64,000 nucleotides of DNA from Semisulcospira habei (GCA_036245525.1 BTPG01000004.1:53964388-54028387), one strand, 5' to 3'. Shown: positions 21,802-33,138, counted from the first letter of the stretch. Made by a program: numbers and translations. Notes: a model not told the origin generated them from the letters alone.

Positions 21802-21858
21802 ATATGGCTGAACTGCCCCAGTCCCAGCCTTCCCGAAAGCAGAAGACAGACAAGAAAG
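21802..21858 (+). CDS. Exon of an unrecognised gene (penultimate?)
   Basis: Acceptor tagatacag, ATG at 21804, frame MAELPQSQPSRKQKTDKK, donor AAAG|GTATGG in phase 1. It joins in frame to the exon at 23315, giving a basic, hydrophilic C-terminus. Whether ATG 21804 is a true start or an internal Met is unknown. The duplicate at 19719 supports an exon rather than a chance frame. No family is recognised. Confidence 0.4.
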
Positions 21859-22028
21859 GTATGGACTGTTCCTTTTTAGCAGACCTAAACTTTTTGTCCT
21901 CATGGTTGACCTGTTCTGAATGTGGAGGTTCAAGAACAGTGAGCAAATGTATTTTAGAAAATATTTTGGGATACACTTTCAGTTTGCAGAAGCTACTTCG
22001 TGCTTGTTTGTACAGTAATATGAAACTT

Positions 22029-22919
22029 CGCAGATGCTGCCCAGCTCTTTGGACTCGAGGTCAGTCTGAAAAAAGACGGAGGTTCTTCATCAGCCGGCAC
22101 CCAAGGAAGAGCATCGCCCTCCCCACATCACCATCGGTGAGTCCGAACTGAAGTCTGTACACCAGTTTACCTACCTTGGCTGCATCATCACGTCAGACGC
22201 CAAGCTGTACAAGGAGCTGGACAACAGGCTGGCAAAAGCGAACAGTGCTTTCGGGTGACTATTCAAGCGGGTGTGGCACAATAAACAGCTGAAAAAAGGC
22301 ACCAAGATCAGCGTGTACAGAGCTGTCGACCTTACCACCCTGCTGTATGGTTCCGAGTCCTGGACCCTCTACCGCAGCCAACTACGACTCCTCGAACGCT
22401 TTCACTAGCGCTGCATCCTCAGCATTCACTGGAGTGACTATGTCACCAACGTCGAGGTCCTTGAACAGGCGGAAAACTGTGAGCATCGAGGTTTTGCTGC
22501 TGCGGACACAGCTTCGCTGGGCGGGGCACGTCTCCAGGATTGAGGATCATCGCCTACCCAAGATCACTCTGTTCGGCGAGCTCGCCACTGGACACCGAGA
22601 CAGAGGGGCACCAAAGAAGAGATACAAAGACGGTCTCAGGAAGACACTTAGTGCCTGCCAAATCGACCACCGCCAGTGGTCTTCACTTGCTGCGGACCGC
22701 GACACTTGGCGCTCCACCATTTACAAGGCAGCCGTCTCCTTTCAGGACTCTCGCAGAGCTAACCTTAAGGACAAGCGGCTCAGGAGACAAAATAGAGTTG
22801 TCGTAACTCAGAACCCTGGCCATACCTCCCCCTGCAGCCACTGCGGTCGAACCTGCCTGTCCCGGATTGGCCTCCGCAGCCACGAACATGCCTGCAGACG
22901 ACGTGGGCAAACACTATAA
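22029..22919 (+). pseudogene. LINE RT end and C2H2-like zinc finger (frameshifted)
   Basis: The frame opens AAQLFGLEVSLKKTEV, then QFTYLGCIITSDAKLYKELD, LLYGSESWTLYRSQ and, after shifts, LRWAGHVSRIEDHRLPKITL and WSSLAADRDTWRS. It ends with CSHCGRTCLSRIGLRSHEHAC. That C-terminal CxxC...HxxxxC finger is characteristic of this LINE group, where it is thought to bind nucleic acid. Several stops and frameshifts lie before 22470; 22470-22919 is intact. Confidence 0.85.
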
Positions 22920-22954
22920 AATCTTCGTTCGCGAAGACAAGCCAAGAGAGAAAG
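22029..22954 (+). mobile_element. 5'-truncated LINE with C-terminal Cys/His finger
   Basis: A 926-bp insert in the putative intron between 21858 and 23315, bounded by the 9-bp duplication ATGAAACTT (22020-22028 and 22955-22963). It encodes the RT end and the C-terminal domain of an element from the same broad group as 28380-30945. The 3' end carries the small hairpin CTTCGTTCGCGAAG just after the stop. Confidence 0.85.
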
Positions 22955-23314
22955 ATGAAACTTGGCACACATCTATAGTATATGTGGGTGGGCAGCGGAC
23001 AGTTTTTACCTCCTAGCTTCTTTCAGGCGTATTTTTTACTTTCACAGTAGGAACAAATGCACAATTGGTGGTAATAACATTGGCCACTTCTAAGTTAAAG
23101 GTCATGATATGTCAGGATGTGTTGAAAATAAAAGGCTTTTAAATGTACGTTGGCCAGCTTGGCACATTTGTAGATCATAGCAAGGCCTGCTTAAGCGTCA
23201 CGGTCACGTGAGGTCAGTGGAAAGTTGCAGTTTTCTCATGGAAGACCCATGATGGATTGTCATTCTACTCTTATTGTGTCCGCTTTAAACTTTTTTCTTC
23301 TTTTTTTTTTTCAG

Positions 23315-23409
23315 CTCGGAAAACCTGGACAAGCATGGAGGGGCAGACAATACAGACTTACTTTAAAGGGGAAACTGTGCCAGACAGATTTTATAAAGAA
23401 ATGATGTAA
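23315..23409 (+). CDS. Terminal exon of an unrecognised gene
   Basis: A strong acceptor (a long pyrimidine tract and tcag, ending 23314) is followed by RKTWTSMEGQTIQTYFKGET, then a DRFYKEMM end and TAA at 23407-23409. Phase 1 matches the donor at 21858. The polypyrimidine tract and phase agreement are the main evidence. Function is unknown. It may belong with the cysteine-cluster exons at 15.9-17.1 kb, but the link was not shown. Confidence 0.4.
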
Positions 23410-23566
23410 TTCTTCGAAGGCAGAACATATGATATGCTAAAGGCCAAGATAACTCGCATGATGCGACAAAAGAAGAAGAAGTTATTTAGCATGTCACATT
23501 TTCTTTTTTCTGCATGTTTATGGTGACCAAACCTGCTAAGTCATCTGTGTGCATTAATTTTTGGTT

Positions 23567-23700
23567 CACTTGCAATAGCAAAAGTTATTCTGGGCCAGCC
23601 ATCGTCCGTTGTAGATGGTCCGTCTGTTGTCCGTGTTAAACTTTGTCATTTTAGGGAGACTATTGAAGCCATAGACTTCACACTTGGCCCAAGGATGCTT
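23567..23700 (+). repeat. Rpt-1 left end, interrupted by LINE
   Basis: CACTTGCAATAGCAAAAGTT through GACTTCACACTTGGCCC matches the other Rpt-1 left ends. The copy stops at ~23700, where the full-length LINE begins, and resumes near 28001. Confidence 0.7.
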
Positions 23701-24189
23701 CGGGCGCCATCTTGTTTGTGCGACCTACCACGTGTGTTTTCGCTCCCAGTGTTTTAGTGGTTTTTCGTTGGATGTACTGTGTTTCGTGTGCTGAAAGTCT
23801 GCTGAGTATCGTATAAGAGTGCGCTGATGAGGGTTATGCTTGTGTTTCGTCGGATCTGGTTGCTGTTTGAGTGGTATCGTATTGAATTGTGTCTATCATT
23901 TGAATTTTTTGTTTACATCGCCATTTTGCTTCTTCCGCAGCGCGGGCTCCCCGGGCCTTTCCGCCGCCCTTTTCTTTGTGCTGCGTGCTAGTGTGTGAAG
24001 TGTTTACTGTGTGAGTCTGTTTGCCACCCGTGGTTGCATCTGCCGCTTGGTTGAAACTCGTTCGTGTTCCTACCGTTCTATAGGTTTACGTGTGCTCTCC
24101 CGTCGACATCTCGCCCTCCCCACTTTCGGCGCCATTGCCCAATCTCGCCGCTGACCGACCGGAAATCAGGTCGCTCCCCTACCACACCG

Positions 24190-24211
24190 CTCACATACAC
24201 ACACGCACACA

Positions 24212-24280
<69 letters not shown>

Positions 24281-24300
24281 ACTCACACACACACACACAC
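24190..24300. repeat. (CA)n microsatellite in LINE 5' region
   Basis: About 50 CA units with a few interruptions, next to the start of the LINE coding region. Confidence 0.95.
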
Positions 24301-24332
24301 CCTACTGAACCCTCTTCTCGTCTTCCTCTTTC

Positions 24333-25630
24333 TTGTCCTCACAAACAATCATGCTCATCAAATACACACGCCAACAACTGCTATCTCTACGTCGCCACAC
24401 CACGTACTGCGCGGCCGGTGCCGCTGACAGTGTTGCAGATACCTTACGCGGCATCCGATCGCGAAAGAGAGGCCACAGGGGCGGAATTAGCAAAAGGCGG
24501 GACTCACCACCACAAACACAACCACACACTTCTTCCCCTTTTCCTATGCCCTTCCACCCCTTCCGCCTCCCCACGCCTCCTCGATTTCTCCACCTCTCTT
24601 CCTTCTTCTCCCATTTCTTTTCCTCTCTTGCTCATCTACCGCTCACTGCTCTCCTCGGCCGCCCCCTCCCCCGTCCTCCTCCCCCTTCCTCCCCTCACCC
24701 CCTCCTCCTTCGCCTGCTATTTCCTCATCGTCCCCTCTCCCCCTTTCTCCTCTTCGCCCTCCCCCTCCCTCTACCACAGCTTTTCCTACTCCCCTTCCTC
24801 CTCCTCCCCTCTCCCCCCTCACCCTCCTCTCGCATCCTCTTTCTTGCCCGGTTCTCCTTCCCCGTCTTTTCCTCCTCCCCCCTCTCCCCCTCCCCCCTCC
24901 TTCCCCCCTCCATCCTCCCCACCCTCCTCTTCCTTCGTCCTCTTCTTCGTCCTATTCTCTCTCTTCCTCTTCTGGCTCATCCAACCTAAAACTGTGTCTG
25001 TTCAATGCACAGTCTGTCTGCAAAGATGGCAAAGCCGACGTGGTTTCAGATTTCATTCTAGACAATGACCTAGATGTTGTCGTGATCACCGAAACGTGGC
25101 TCCGCTCAGCTGGCGACGAACCCATCATCGCCAGCGTTACTCCGACTGGCTACCGCCTGGTCTCCTTCCCGCGTGCTTCCAGAGGGGGTGGCATTGCCAT
25201 CATCTACATGAACTGTCTTTCTGCTCACCTCTCCTTCTCTCAGTCTCTCCCTTTTGCTTATCCCTCCTTTTAATCTGTCGAGGCCGTAGCAACGCTCCCT
25301 AGCCAGTCCCTCATCTTCTCATGTATCTATCGCCCCCCTCCAAGCTCTCAAACCAAACTCACAAACTCCATGTTCCTCACCGAGTTCGACTTCCTCCTCG
25401 ACCATTACAGCACACGACCCGGAAAACACATCCTTCTTGGCGACTTTAACTTCCACTTCGACAAACCCGACCACCCTGACACAAAACGCCTTTGCACGTC
25501 ACTTTCAAACCACAATCTTACACAACACATCACTAAACCCACCCACCGACTCGGCCACACCCTCGACTGGATCATCACCCGCACCTCCGATCAACTCTGA
25601 CACCTCTTCTGTGCTTCCCTCCGACCACCT
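24333..25630 (+). pseudogene. L2-like LINE endonuclease, with N-terminal motif and CT-rich insert
   Basis: The frame opens with YTRQQLLSLRRHT and RSRKRGHRGGISKRR, a motif commonly preceding LINE endonucleases. About 450 bp of C/T-rich sequence (24500-24970) follows. The APE domain starts LCLFNAQSVCKDGK, then VVVITETWLRSAGDEP, RGGGIAIIY, a TAA stop at 25271, IYRPPPSS, LLGDFNFHFDKP and, after a frameshift near 25595, LPSDHLAIL. All catalytic blocks (N, E, GDFN, SDH) are recognisable. Two lesions would block translation of a full ORF2. Confidence 0.8.
24500..24975 (+). repeat. C/T-rich polypyrimidine expansion
   Basis: Nearly pure C and T on the plus strand, open in several frames as Ser/Pro/Leu-rich nonsense. 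It separates the N-terminal ORF2 motif from the endonuclease. Such a long polypurine/polypyrimidine tract could form triplex DNA. Confidence 0.8.
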
Positions 25631-27057
25631 CGCTATTCTCGTCGCCCTCAACCTACCTCCCCCGAAAAAGACCAAGCTCTTTGTCTCTCGTCGCAAACTA
25701 AAATCTGTCAACCGAGAGAACTTCTTCGACGAAGCTGTCGACCTTCTCTTGGACCCCGCCCCCTCTCCCGATCTTGCATCCCATTTCGATTCCTCCCTTC
25801 GAAAACTTCTAGACACCCATGCCCCTGTCACCACCTGCTCCATACCCAACCGACTCCCCTCCCCCTGGCTCACTGACGACATAGCTGAGGCCAAGCGCGA
25901 GCGTCGACAAGCGGAACGCCGCTGGCGATCATCTGACCTCACAGTTCACAGAGAGATCTTGCAAACCACCAGATTCAAAGTCTGCAGAATGATCTCCGAC
26001 TCCAAAAGTAAACACCTTCAAAACAAAATCCTGGAATCCACTTCTTCCAAAACCCTCTACGCCACCATGAACACACTCCTAGGCACGTCTAAAGACTCTC
26101 CTCTTCCCAACACACACAGCAAAGAAGAACTTCCGTCCGCTTTCTCCTCCTATTTCTCCGAGAAAATCCAAACTCTGCGCAACACACTCGACACTCTGCC
26201 TTCTCCGCCTTGCCTTCCTGACCCCCCCCCCCCTTTTCCGGCACTCCCCTCTCGTCCTTCCGCCCCGTCTCTCAGGATGAAGACCTCAAGACCATAAAGT
26301 CCATGCCTTTCAAAACCTGCGAACTAGACCCCCTCCCAGCTTCTCTCTACCGGGACGGCCTCCCAAAACTTTTGCCCTTCATTACCGACATCATCAACAC
26401 ATCTCTAGAGAGTGGCTCCGTCCCCGATATCTACAAGTCCGCCATCGTCCGTCCTCTCCTCAAAAAACACAACCTCGACCCAAACGAACTCAAGAACTAC
26501 CGCCCAGTCTCCAATCTCTCTTTCCTGTCCAAGCTTCTTGAGAAGGTTGTCCTCAACCAACTCAACCTCCACGTCGCCGACAACAACCTCCTCAGTCCCT
26601 TCCAGTCTGCCTATCGCAAACATCACAGCACTGAAACAGCCCTTCTACATATCCTAAACGACCTGCTTCTCTCCACTGACTCAGGCAACATCTCCCTTCT
26701 TACGCTACTCGATCTCTCTGCCGCCTTCGACACCATAGACCACTCTATCCTCCTCCACCGCTTTCACCACTCCTTTGGCATCACTGACTCTGCCCGCTCC
26801 TGGCTTCTCTCCTACCTCTCCGACAGACAGCAGTCCGTCACCATCGACGGCGTCTCCTCCAACCCAGTCAGGCTCTCCTGCGGCGTTCCACAGGGGTCCG
26901 TCCTGGGCCCGGTCCTTTTCACACTCTACACCTCTCCCCTGTCCAACATCATCCAGTCTCACCACATACACCACCACCTCTACGCTGACGACTCACAACT
27001 ACTAGACAAAGACAAACTCGACAACACTCAGACACTGCTGACTGCTATGAAGACGTG
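25605..27057 (+). pseudogene. L2-like LINE linker and reverse transcriptase
   Basis: Linker with WLTDDIAEAKRERRQAERRW and LYATMNTLLGTSKD in one frame. After the C12 run at 26222-26233 the frame moves to FSGTPLSSFRPVSQDEDLKT, then FKTCELDPLPASLY, NYRPVSNLSFLSKLLEKVV, LLDLSAAFDTIDHSILL (motif A), CGVPQGSVLGPVLFTLY (B) and HHLYADDSQLL (C, catalytic DD), ending at TGA 27056. The C run is exactly where the frame changes. RT motifs are intact across 26303-27057. Confidence 0.85.
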
Positions 27058-27059
27058 AA

Positions 27060-27842
27060 AAACTGAATGACAGCAAACAAGCTCAAACTGAACGACGACA
27101 AAACGGAAGCCATGCTGGTAGGCACTCGCCAGAAACCTTCCCAGCTCCCTCCCTCTCTCCACCTTCAACTCGACAGAACCCCATCTCCCTCTCTGACTCG
27201 GCCCTTGGCGTTATCCTCGATTCCTCTCTTTCCATGACCAGCTTCGTCTCCACCACGGCCCAGGCATGTTATTTCCACCTCCGCCGCATCAGTCAGATCA
27301 GAAAATACCTCACTACCGAAGCTGCCACCAAACTCGCTATCTCTCTCATCTCATCTCGCATCGACTACTGCAAATCTCTCCTTTCCGGCCTTCCTCACTC
27401 CACCACTCTCACTCTCCAGCGCTTTCAGAACAATGCTGCCCCCCTCGTCCTTAGAAAGAAAAAATCCGACCACATCACTCCTCTGCTCAAACTCCTTCAC
27501 TGGCTCCCCATCCCCCAACGCATCCAATACAAGATTCTGTCTCTCTGCTACAAATCCATGAACAACTACGCTCCTACCTATCTCTCCAACTTATTTCACC
27601 CCTACACTCCTTCCCGCTCCCTCCGCTCCGCCTCCGACCCTCTCCGCTTCCTCATCCCCCGCACCAAACTCAGCACTTTCGGCCCCCGCTCCTTCTCAGT
27701 ATACGGTCCATCCACGTGGAACACTCTCCCACTCTCTCTCCGTCAGAAACACTCTCTCTCTCTCCTCCTTCCAGTCCGCCCTCAAAACTCACCTCTTTCA
27801 ACAGTTCTAGCACTACATCACCACACTCCCCACCCCAAGCTG
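27060..27842 (+). pseudogene. L2-like LINE RT thumb and C-terminus
   Basis: NKLKLNDDKTEAMLVGTRQK, then a small deletion and frameshift near 27178-27205, then ACYFHLRRISQIRKYLTTEA, SSRIDYCKSLLSGLP, LHWLPIPQRIQYKILSLCYK, PSRSLRSASDPLR, and GPSTWNTLPLSLRQ. About 90% alike at the nucleotide level (by eye) to the fragment at 20321-21145, which implies recent activity of the family. Confidence 0.85.
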
Positions 27843-28000
27843 GCCGTCATAATGTATTTTCACTATTTGTGGTACGTAAGTCATTGTCTAAAGCGTGCGC
27901 ATGCATGTGCGAGTTGTGAGTGCGCGCTTAGAGTTATAATTATTATAAGATAAGCGCATTATAAATACCGTAAAATAATTATTAATTAATTAATTAATTG

Positions 28001-28075
28001 TGACAAGTCCTTTCTAAACAATTAAATTTCAGTGACCTCTCAGAAAGGTCGTGTTCACAGCAGGTCGAGAAATAG

Positions 28076-28112
<37 letters not shown>

Positions 28113-28195
28113 AGATAAAGAAGTCATATTTTCACAAAAATTATTTTTCTCAAATACTTATTTTATTTTTAACTTTAAACCTAAGCGTGGAATGT
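28001..28195 (+). repeat. Rpt-1 core fragment with (AAAT)n
   Basis: TGACAAGTCCTTTCTAAACA, TGACCTCTCAGAAAGGTC and CAAATACTTATTTT match core monomers. An (AAAT)n tract at 28076-28114 has expanded inside. This is the right-hand remainder of the copy begun at 23567. Confidence 0.65.
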
Positions 28196-28379
28196 TTTAC
28201 CTCCACACCTGAAATCAATTTGTAAGATCTTCAAAGATCGCCTCCATAAATATTTACTTCAGAAGTAATAGTATATTCGGCTCCCATATGCTACTATTCG
28301 TATAGTTAGTGACAAGTTTCCTAATACCTAATAATTTTCTATTGTTGCAGCAGATTATGTAATAGTTCGACTGCTACAT
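28196..28379. other. AT-rich, no gene recognised
   Basis: Short AT-rich stretch ending in TA-rich sequence next to the minus-strand LINE tail. No frame or site is supported. Confidence 0.4.
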
Positions 28380-30945
28380 AATATATAATATATTGTATAT
28401 TATTGGCATCCTTCTGTCTCGGAAGACAATGGAGTATTTGCGCTTGCTGGGTCAGTCCGTTTTTTAAGATTTGCAGTGCCTGCTGTGACTAATCAGTCCA
28501 ATGCGAGAGCGGCAGTGTCTGTTGCATTTGCTACAGGTGAGGCCTGTGACTGTTGCTGTGGGCACTGGCTTATCTTTCTTTCGTCAGCGCTGCCTCTTCT
28601 CCTCCCACTGGCTTTCTCTCCTTTCCTCGCTCAGCTTTATGCTGGTCTTCACTGCGAGCCGCCAGCTGGCACGATCTGCGGTGGTGGCTTCTAAGTCTGC
28701 GGGATTCAGGCTTCCAGCTTTCAGATCACGCTTGCAGACATCTTTGTATCTAAGCGCTGGTCTGCCTGTTGGTCTGGTGCTGGAGGCGAGCTCACCATAC
28801 AAGATGTCCTTAGGAATCCGACCATCCTGCATGCGGCAGACATGACCGAGCCAGAGTAGGCGTCTTTGTGAAAGGAGTGCGTACATGCTAGGAATATTTG
28901 CCTGGGCCAGCACTTCAGTGTTTGGAACACGGTCCTTCCAAGTGATTTCCAAGATTCTCCTCAGACTGCGCAGATGGAAAGAGTTAAGTCTGCGCTCTTG
29001 ACGGGTGTACAAACTCCACGTCTCGCTGCTGTAGAGAAGAATGCTGAGCACACAGGTCTGGTACACTTTCATCCTAGTGTTGATGGTAAGCAAGCTGTTG
29101 TTCCACACTCTCTTGGTCAGGCGAGCCATAGCTGTTGATGCCTTGCCGATTCTGGAGTCCAGTTCGTTGTCCAAAGAGAGGTTATTGGAGATAGTTGAGC
29201 CAAGGTATGTAAAGTTCTCCACTACCTCGAGGGTGTGATCGCCTATAGAGATGAAAGGGGTGCTGCTGACATCCTGGCCCATGATGTTTGTCTTCGTCAG
29301 GCTGATGGTCAGCCCGAACTCATCAGTGGCGCGAGCGAAGCTGCTGACGAGACGCTATAGTGCTTCCTCAGTGTGGGCACTCAGGGCAGCATCATCAGCA
29401 AACAGCATCTCTCTGATCAGGACCCTGCGCACCTTGGTCTTTGCGCTCAGACGTGAAAGCTTGAAGAGGCTACCTTTACTCCTAGTGTGGATGAAGACGC
29501 CATCTTCTGACTGACTGAAGGCATGGCGCATCAGCAGGGAGAAGAAAATGCCGTAAAGTGTAGGCGCGAGTACGCAGCCTTGCTTCACGCCGCTTCGGAT
29601 CGGGAAGGGTTCTGAGGATGAGCCATCATACTGTACGGTACCTTTCATTTCGTCATGAAAGGATGTGACCACCTTCAGACGCTTGGGGGGGGGGGGGGGG
29701 GAGGACATCCGATCCTGTGTAATAGGGTGAAGAGACCTCTTCTGCTGACCAAATCGAAGGCCTTGGTCAGGTCAATGAAGGCGATGTAAAGTGGCTGTCT
29801 CTGCTCCCGGCACGTCTCCAGCAGCTGTCTCAATGAGAAGATCATGACGACTGTTGATCTTTGAGGTCTGAAGCCGCACTGCGCCTCTGGGTAAACGCGT
29901 TCGGCCAACACTTGGAGTCTGTTCAGCACCACGCGAGCGAAAACCTTTCCCACAGTGCTAAGCAAGGAGATGCCTCGATAGTTGTTACAGTCACTGCGGT
30001 CTCCTTTCTTCTTGTAGAGCGTAATGATTTTGGCATCTCGCATGTCCTGAAGGACTGTTCCCTCCTCCCAGCACTGAAGTAAAAGCTCATGGAGGTGGTC
30101 AAGGAGGACACTCTTTTTACCAGCCTTGAGAACCTCTGGGGGAATACTGTCATTGCCTGAAGCTTTACCACATGCTAAGGAGTCAATGGCCTTGCTGAGT
30201 TCGTCTACAGTTGGCAGAGTGTCAAGTTTTTCCATCACAGACAGAGGGGTAGTGCTCTCCACTGCAGTGTCAGTGACGTTGTTCTCCCTCGAATACAGAT
30301 GCTGTTGCTGCTGGCCCATCTCTCCATCTGCTTGCCGCGGTCCGTAATGATGTCTCCAGTAGTGGACCTCGGGGGGAGGGGGGGGGGGTGACCTTAATGG
30401 TGCTTGGGCCAAATGCTTTCTTCATGCCCTCATACATGGCGCGGATATTCCCAGAGTCGGCGGAGAGCTGGATGCTTTGGCAGAGATTCAGCCAATAGTT
30501 GTTGGCGCATTTCCTGGCGATCCGCTGCGCATTACTTCTGGCCTTTCGGAGTGCAGCTAGTGCCTTCTCTGAAGGTTCGCACTTGTAGTCCAGCAGTGCT
30601 GCACGCTTGGCTGTGATAGCTGTTTCAAGTTCAGTTATTTCTGCTTCGAACCAGTCTGGGTTTTTCTTCTCCCTCTTGCCAAAGGTTGCCATGGCTGAAT
30701 TGTAGATGGCGTCACGAATGTGGCTTCACCTTTCTTCAGCGTTGTTACCTGGGCAGTCCTTGAAGGCCTCTTCCATGGCATTGGCAAAGCGTGTGCAAAC
30801 TTCTGGTGCAGATGTCAGGGTTGTGTTAATATGTGGCCGTCCTTTCTGCTTGGAGTTGTGGATCCACTTGGGGTGGAAGCGTACTTTGCTCCCAACCAGT
30901 GAGTGGTCAGTGTCACAGTCGGCGCTGTGATAGCTGCGGGTAGGA
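28380..30945 (-). mobile_element. LINE with C-terminal Cys/His finger, 5'-truncated
   Basis: A ~2.6-kb minus-strand element. Its 3' end lies near 28400 (hairpin TGTCTTCCGAGACAGAAGG after the stop). Its 5' break is near 30945, inside the endonuclease just before YHSADCDTDHSLV. It is of the same broad group as 22029-22954 but a distinct subfamily. Confidence 0.85.
28460..30940 (-). pseudogene. LINE ORF2: endonuclease end, RT, zinc finger
   Basis: Minus-strand order: CDTDHSLVGSKVRFHPKWIH (endonuclease end); a linker with KNPDWFEAEITELETAI and ARKCANNYWLNLCQSIQ; RT with DELSKAIDSLACGKASGNDS, YRGISLLSTVGKVFARVVL, FIDLTKAFDLVSRRGLF (A), GVKQGCVLAPTLYGIFFSLL (B) and MLFADDAALSAHTEEAL (C). Then FTYLGSTISNNLSLDNELDS, WLGHVCRMQDGRIPKDILYG, WRLAVKTSI, and a terminal CSKCNRHCRSRIGLISHSRH-C finger near 28475-28540. 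Reading-frame changes coincide with G17 at 29685-29701 and the G-runs at 30371-30388. A stop at 29355 ends the palm frame. Confidence 0.9.
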
Positions 30946-31009
30946 AGAATATAATATGTATGTATGTATATATATATATACAGTTTTGTCCTGAGAGTGG
31001 GGGGTAGAT

Positions 31010-31147
31010 GGGTCTTTTTACTTATATATGTTTTATCTTTTGCTGTATCGTCTGATGTATTTTTATAAGTGTAGAGTAGCAGGACAGTTTGGAAAATAGG
31101 CATTGCTATGCCTAAAACTTTGTATTCTGAATAAAAACGTTTCATCA

Positions 31148-31150
<3 letters not shown>
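31010..31150 (+). mobile_element. LINE 3' terminus (solo) with AATAAA
   Basis: AATAAA at 31130-31135, then ACGTTTCATCACCA and an immediate (TC)n tract. It matches the AATAAAG...TTCATT ends of the Jockey-like elements. No RT frame precedes it. Confidence 0.5.

Positions 31151-31210
<60 letters not shown>
31151..31210. repeat. (TC)n microsatellite
   Basis: About 30 TC units directly after a LINE-like 3' terminus. Confidence 0.95.
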
Positions 31211-31483
<273 letters not shown>

Positions 31484-32228
31484 TGAACAGTGTGCGTGCG
31501 TACTAGGCTGTGCAGTCGTTCATTATTCCCTACTCACTAAAAAGTGTGTTGGAGTGAGTGTGCGTCGTTTATCTCCTGTGCCCACCTGTGAGTACACTAG
31601 GTGATCTCGTTTGGTCTATCTGCATTCTTTGCTACTTAGTGGATCGAATATTACCGCATTGTGCCAGCAGTGTTTGTTTGCTGCTACAACGGAGAATACA
31701 ATGTGTTTTCCGCTGTAGCGGTAAACAATTAGCCGTTTATTTCGTTGTGGGAATCATTCTACATTGTGCCAGCAGCGGAAAATTCAAGGTGTTGTCCGTG
31801 TAACGGTTAACAATTACGGCCACTCATTCATATCTTTAGAATATTCGTGAGGAAATCGTGTGATAGCATTCAGATCCACACCCACTGACGGTGTGCCTGG
31901 TCTTATCAACACATTTCAGGGCCTATAGTTTTTTTTCGCTGCCTAGTGTGCCGCTGACCAGAACACTCTTTTCACGTGTGACATCTGATACGTGTGCTAT
32001 ACCACAGTCACTATTTAGACAGCTTGCGTGGCATTCATAAGTGGATACACTATTAATCAAAAGCGATCTTCATTTGATAACGCTGTGTTGGACACCGTTT
32101 GTGACGTTTGATACGAGGTGCTATAACTTCAGCCGCGTTTTACTGCGTTGACACTTTTATTCTTATTCTCTCTGTTTATATTTTTTGTGTATTGTGTTGC
32201 ACTTCAATTGTGAGAATTAGAATTCAAT

Positions 32229-33138
32229 ATGATCCATAATGCTCAGACACACCGAAGCCTTCAAACTGGTCACTTGAACATCTACCATCTTTTTAACAAG
32301 GTGGCCGATTTGAATGTTTTTCTAAACTCGTCTGAACCATTCCACCTGTTTGGTCTTAGTGAGACGCGACTTAACTCGGACATAAGCGATGAAGCCGTTC
32401 ACATACCTAACTTTAGCATCACTCGACGTGACCCTCGTGTACTTGGTCAAACTGGGCTTGCCGTTTACATCCATAACTCAATCCAACATTTAGTAAAAAG
32501 GCGTGAGGACTTAGAAACTCCGGAAGTTGAGTGCATTTGGTTGGAATTTAGGGCTCCAAAAACTAAACCCGTCTTCGTCGGCTTTTGTTATCGTAACCCA
32601 GCAGCCAAGTTTGAATGGTACGATGATTTTTTGCATGCAGTAGAAAAAGTTGGCTTACCTAACTGTGACGCGTTGCTACTAGGCGACTTTAACATAGATA
32701 TGTTGAAGCCCCATACCGCATGGGATTGCATCACCACACAAACAGGCTTAGAACAGTTAGTTTCGGCCCCTACTAGGATCACAAAAACAACCGCAACACT
32801 CATTGATCACATTTACACCAACCGTCCCCTTAGAGTATTCAATGTTAGTGTTCCTGGCCTCAGCATCAGTGATCACTTTCCTACTGTGTGTTCATGGTCA
32901 ACAAAACTGCCAGTGCATCGTAAGAATGGGCACACAACTATAACGTATCGCTCATTTAAACAGTTTAATCAGTCTGCTTTTCTAGCAGACCTTGATCAAA
33001 CACCATTTAATGTCGTTAATAACGAAACTGACCCCGAAAAGGCTCTGGCTGTTTGGTATGGACTCTTTACAAGAGTACTTAACAAACACGCCCCTTTGCG
33101 GCAAAAGCGGGTAAAAACCACACGTTACCGCCTTGGCT
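32229..33138 (+). pseudogene. LINE APE endonuclease
   Basis: ATG at 32229. Blocks in order: TGHLNIYHLFNKVADL (N-terminal catalytic Asn), LFGLSETRLNSDISDE (catalytic Glu), GQTGLAVYIHNSI, FVGFCYRNPAAKFEWYDDF, LLLGDFNIDMLKP (GDFN), TLIDHIYTN and SISDHFPTVCSW (SDH catalytic His). All are intact. It nicks target DNA to prime reverse transcription. The frame ends at TAA 33136-33138 because of a one-base shift; the adjacent frame continues LPPWLNQKIIEAMRLRNDL. Confidence 0.9.

Larger units (their letters stand above)
23701..28000 (+). mobile_element. Near full-length L2/CR1-like LINE
   Basis: A ~4.3-kb insert within Rpt-1: left flank ...CTTGGCCCAAGGATGCTT and right flank GTGACAAGTCCTTTCTAAAC. It has a GC-rich 5' UTR (23701-24190), a (CA)n tract, an ORF2-like frame set (24333-27842), a 3' UTR and the family 3' end GCATTATAAATACCG with an (ATTA)n tail. 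It is the longest family member here and the likely reference for copies at 20285 and 57403. No clear target duplication was found beyond one or two bases. Confidence 0.85.

Noticed and set aside
24064..25068. 334-codon Ser/Pro/Leu-rich ORF
   Set aside because: It crosses a CA microsatellite and the CT-rich block inside a LINE. The LINE frames explain the region.
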